Shown here: one piece after another, positions 13,145-13,204 of the stretch | Layout: every line of letters begins with the position of its first letter | Position numbering within the stretch: position 1 is the stretch's first letter | NCBI GenBank assembly: GCA_022710025.1 | Contig: JAKLHS010000005.1 | Span: 1 to 13,204 of the forward strand | Source: Caldisericota bacterium | Lineage (GTDB): Bacteria > Caldisericota > Caldisericia > Cryosericales > Cryosericaceae | DNA: 13,204 nt | Reading direction: 5' to 3' | Made by a program: the position numbers and the translations under genes | Notes under the pieces: generated by a model | The model's input: the letters and a program-made list of their open reading frames with translations, nothing else | Told to the model about the DNA's origin: nothing | Databases searched by the model: none

Positions 13145-13204
13145 ATGACGCGCCCCATCCTTGTTGGCATCGCCGGCGGTTCTGGCTCCGGCAAGACGAC
13201 GGTC
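13145..13204 (+). CDS. udk: Uridine kinase, N-terminal fragment (3' end outside window)
   Basis: Only 20 codons are visible before the window ends. They encode a first beta strand followed by the P-loop GGSGSGKTT (residues 11-19), arranged as in uridine/cytidine kinase, which phosphorylates uridine in pyrimidine salvage. The ATG follows GGGAGGG (13131-13137) by 7 nt and lies 1 bp after the mltG stop. The phosphoribulokinase/uridine kinase family shares this start; the mltG neighbour favours udk, which is also near mltG in many Firmicutes. A related P-loop kinase cannot be excluded on so short a piece. Confidence 0.78.
   Translation, partial: MTRPILVGIAGGSGSGKTTV

Noticed and set aside
1..13204. 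Mobile elements, CRISPR arrays, tRNA or rRNA genes, defence genes
   Set aside because: I looked for direct-repeat arrays, transposase motifs, tRNA-like cloverleaf ends and terminal repeats and saw none.

Overview
This is bacterial DNA of moderately high G+C (roughly 55-60% by eye). Genes are tightly packed, with Shine-Dalgarno sites and GTG and TTG starts as well as ATG. I see no mobile element, CRISPR array, rRNA or tRNA. The content suggests an anaerobic peptide- and amino-acid-fermenting bacterium: lysine 2,3-aminomutase with CoA-transferase and thiolase, an intracellular-type zinc peptidase, and riboflavin uptake. The order alaS-ruvX-mltG-udk resembles the Firmicutes-type arrangement, but the phylum cannot be fixed from this window.

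Region 1 (1-6442, plus strand) is a six-gene operon. It holds kamA (lysine 2,3-aminomutase, 5' end outside the window), a GABA/ornithine-type class III aminotransferase, a GSA-aminomutase-like class III aminotransferase, a thiolase, and the two subunits of an acetoacetate-type CoA-transferase. Gaps are 1 to 65 bp, and a strong hairpin follows at 6467-6502. The classical lysine fermentation genes (kamDE, kdd, kce, kal) are absent from the visible part. The set present could instead carry L-lysine to beta-lysine, then 3-oxo-6-aminohexanoate, then its CoA ester, then acetyl-CoA plus 4-aminobutyryl-CoA, and finally GABA and succinate semialdehyde. This is the most interesting hypothesis in the window. 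It is inference from gene content.

Region 2 (6513-8096, minus strand) is a 527-residue HEXXH zinc metallopeptidase of the M3/M2 type, convergent with the operon. Region 3 (8097-8411) is a 315-bp divergent intergenic stretch. It has two palindromes near the peptidase promoter, a good sigma70 promoter (TTGACA, 16 bp, TATACT) and a textbook FMN riboswitch. The riboswitch controls ribU (8412-8957), the substrate-binding S component of an ECF riboflavin transporter.

Region 4 (9053-13204, plus strand) is housekeeping: alaS (GTG start, own promoter), ruvX (TTG start overlapping alaS), mltG (overlapping ruvX) and the first 20 codons of udk. These look translationally coupled.
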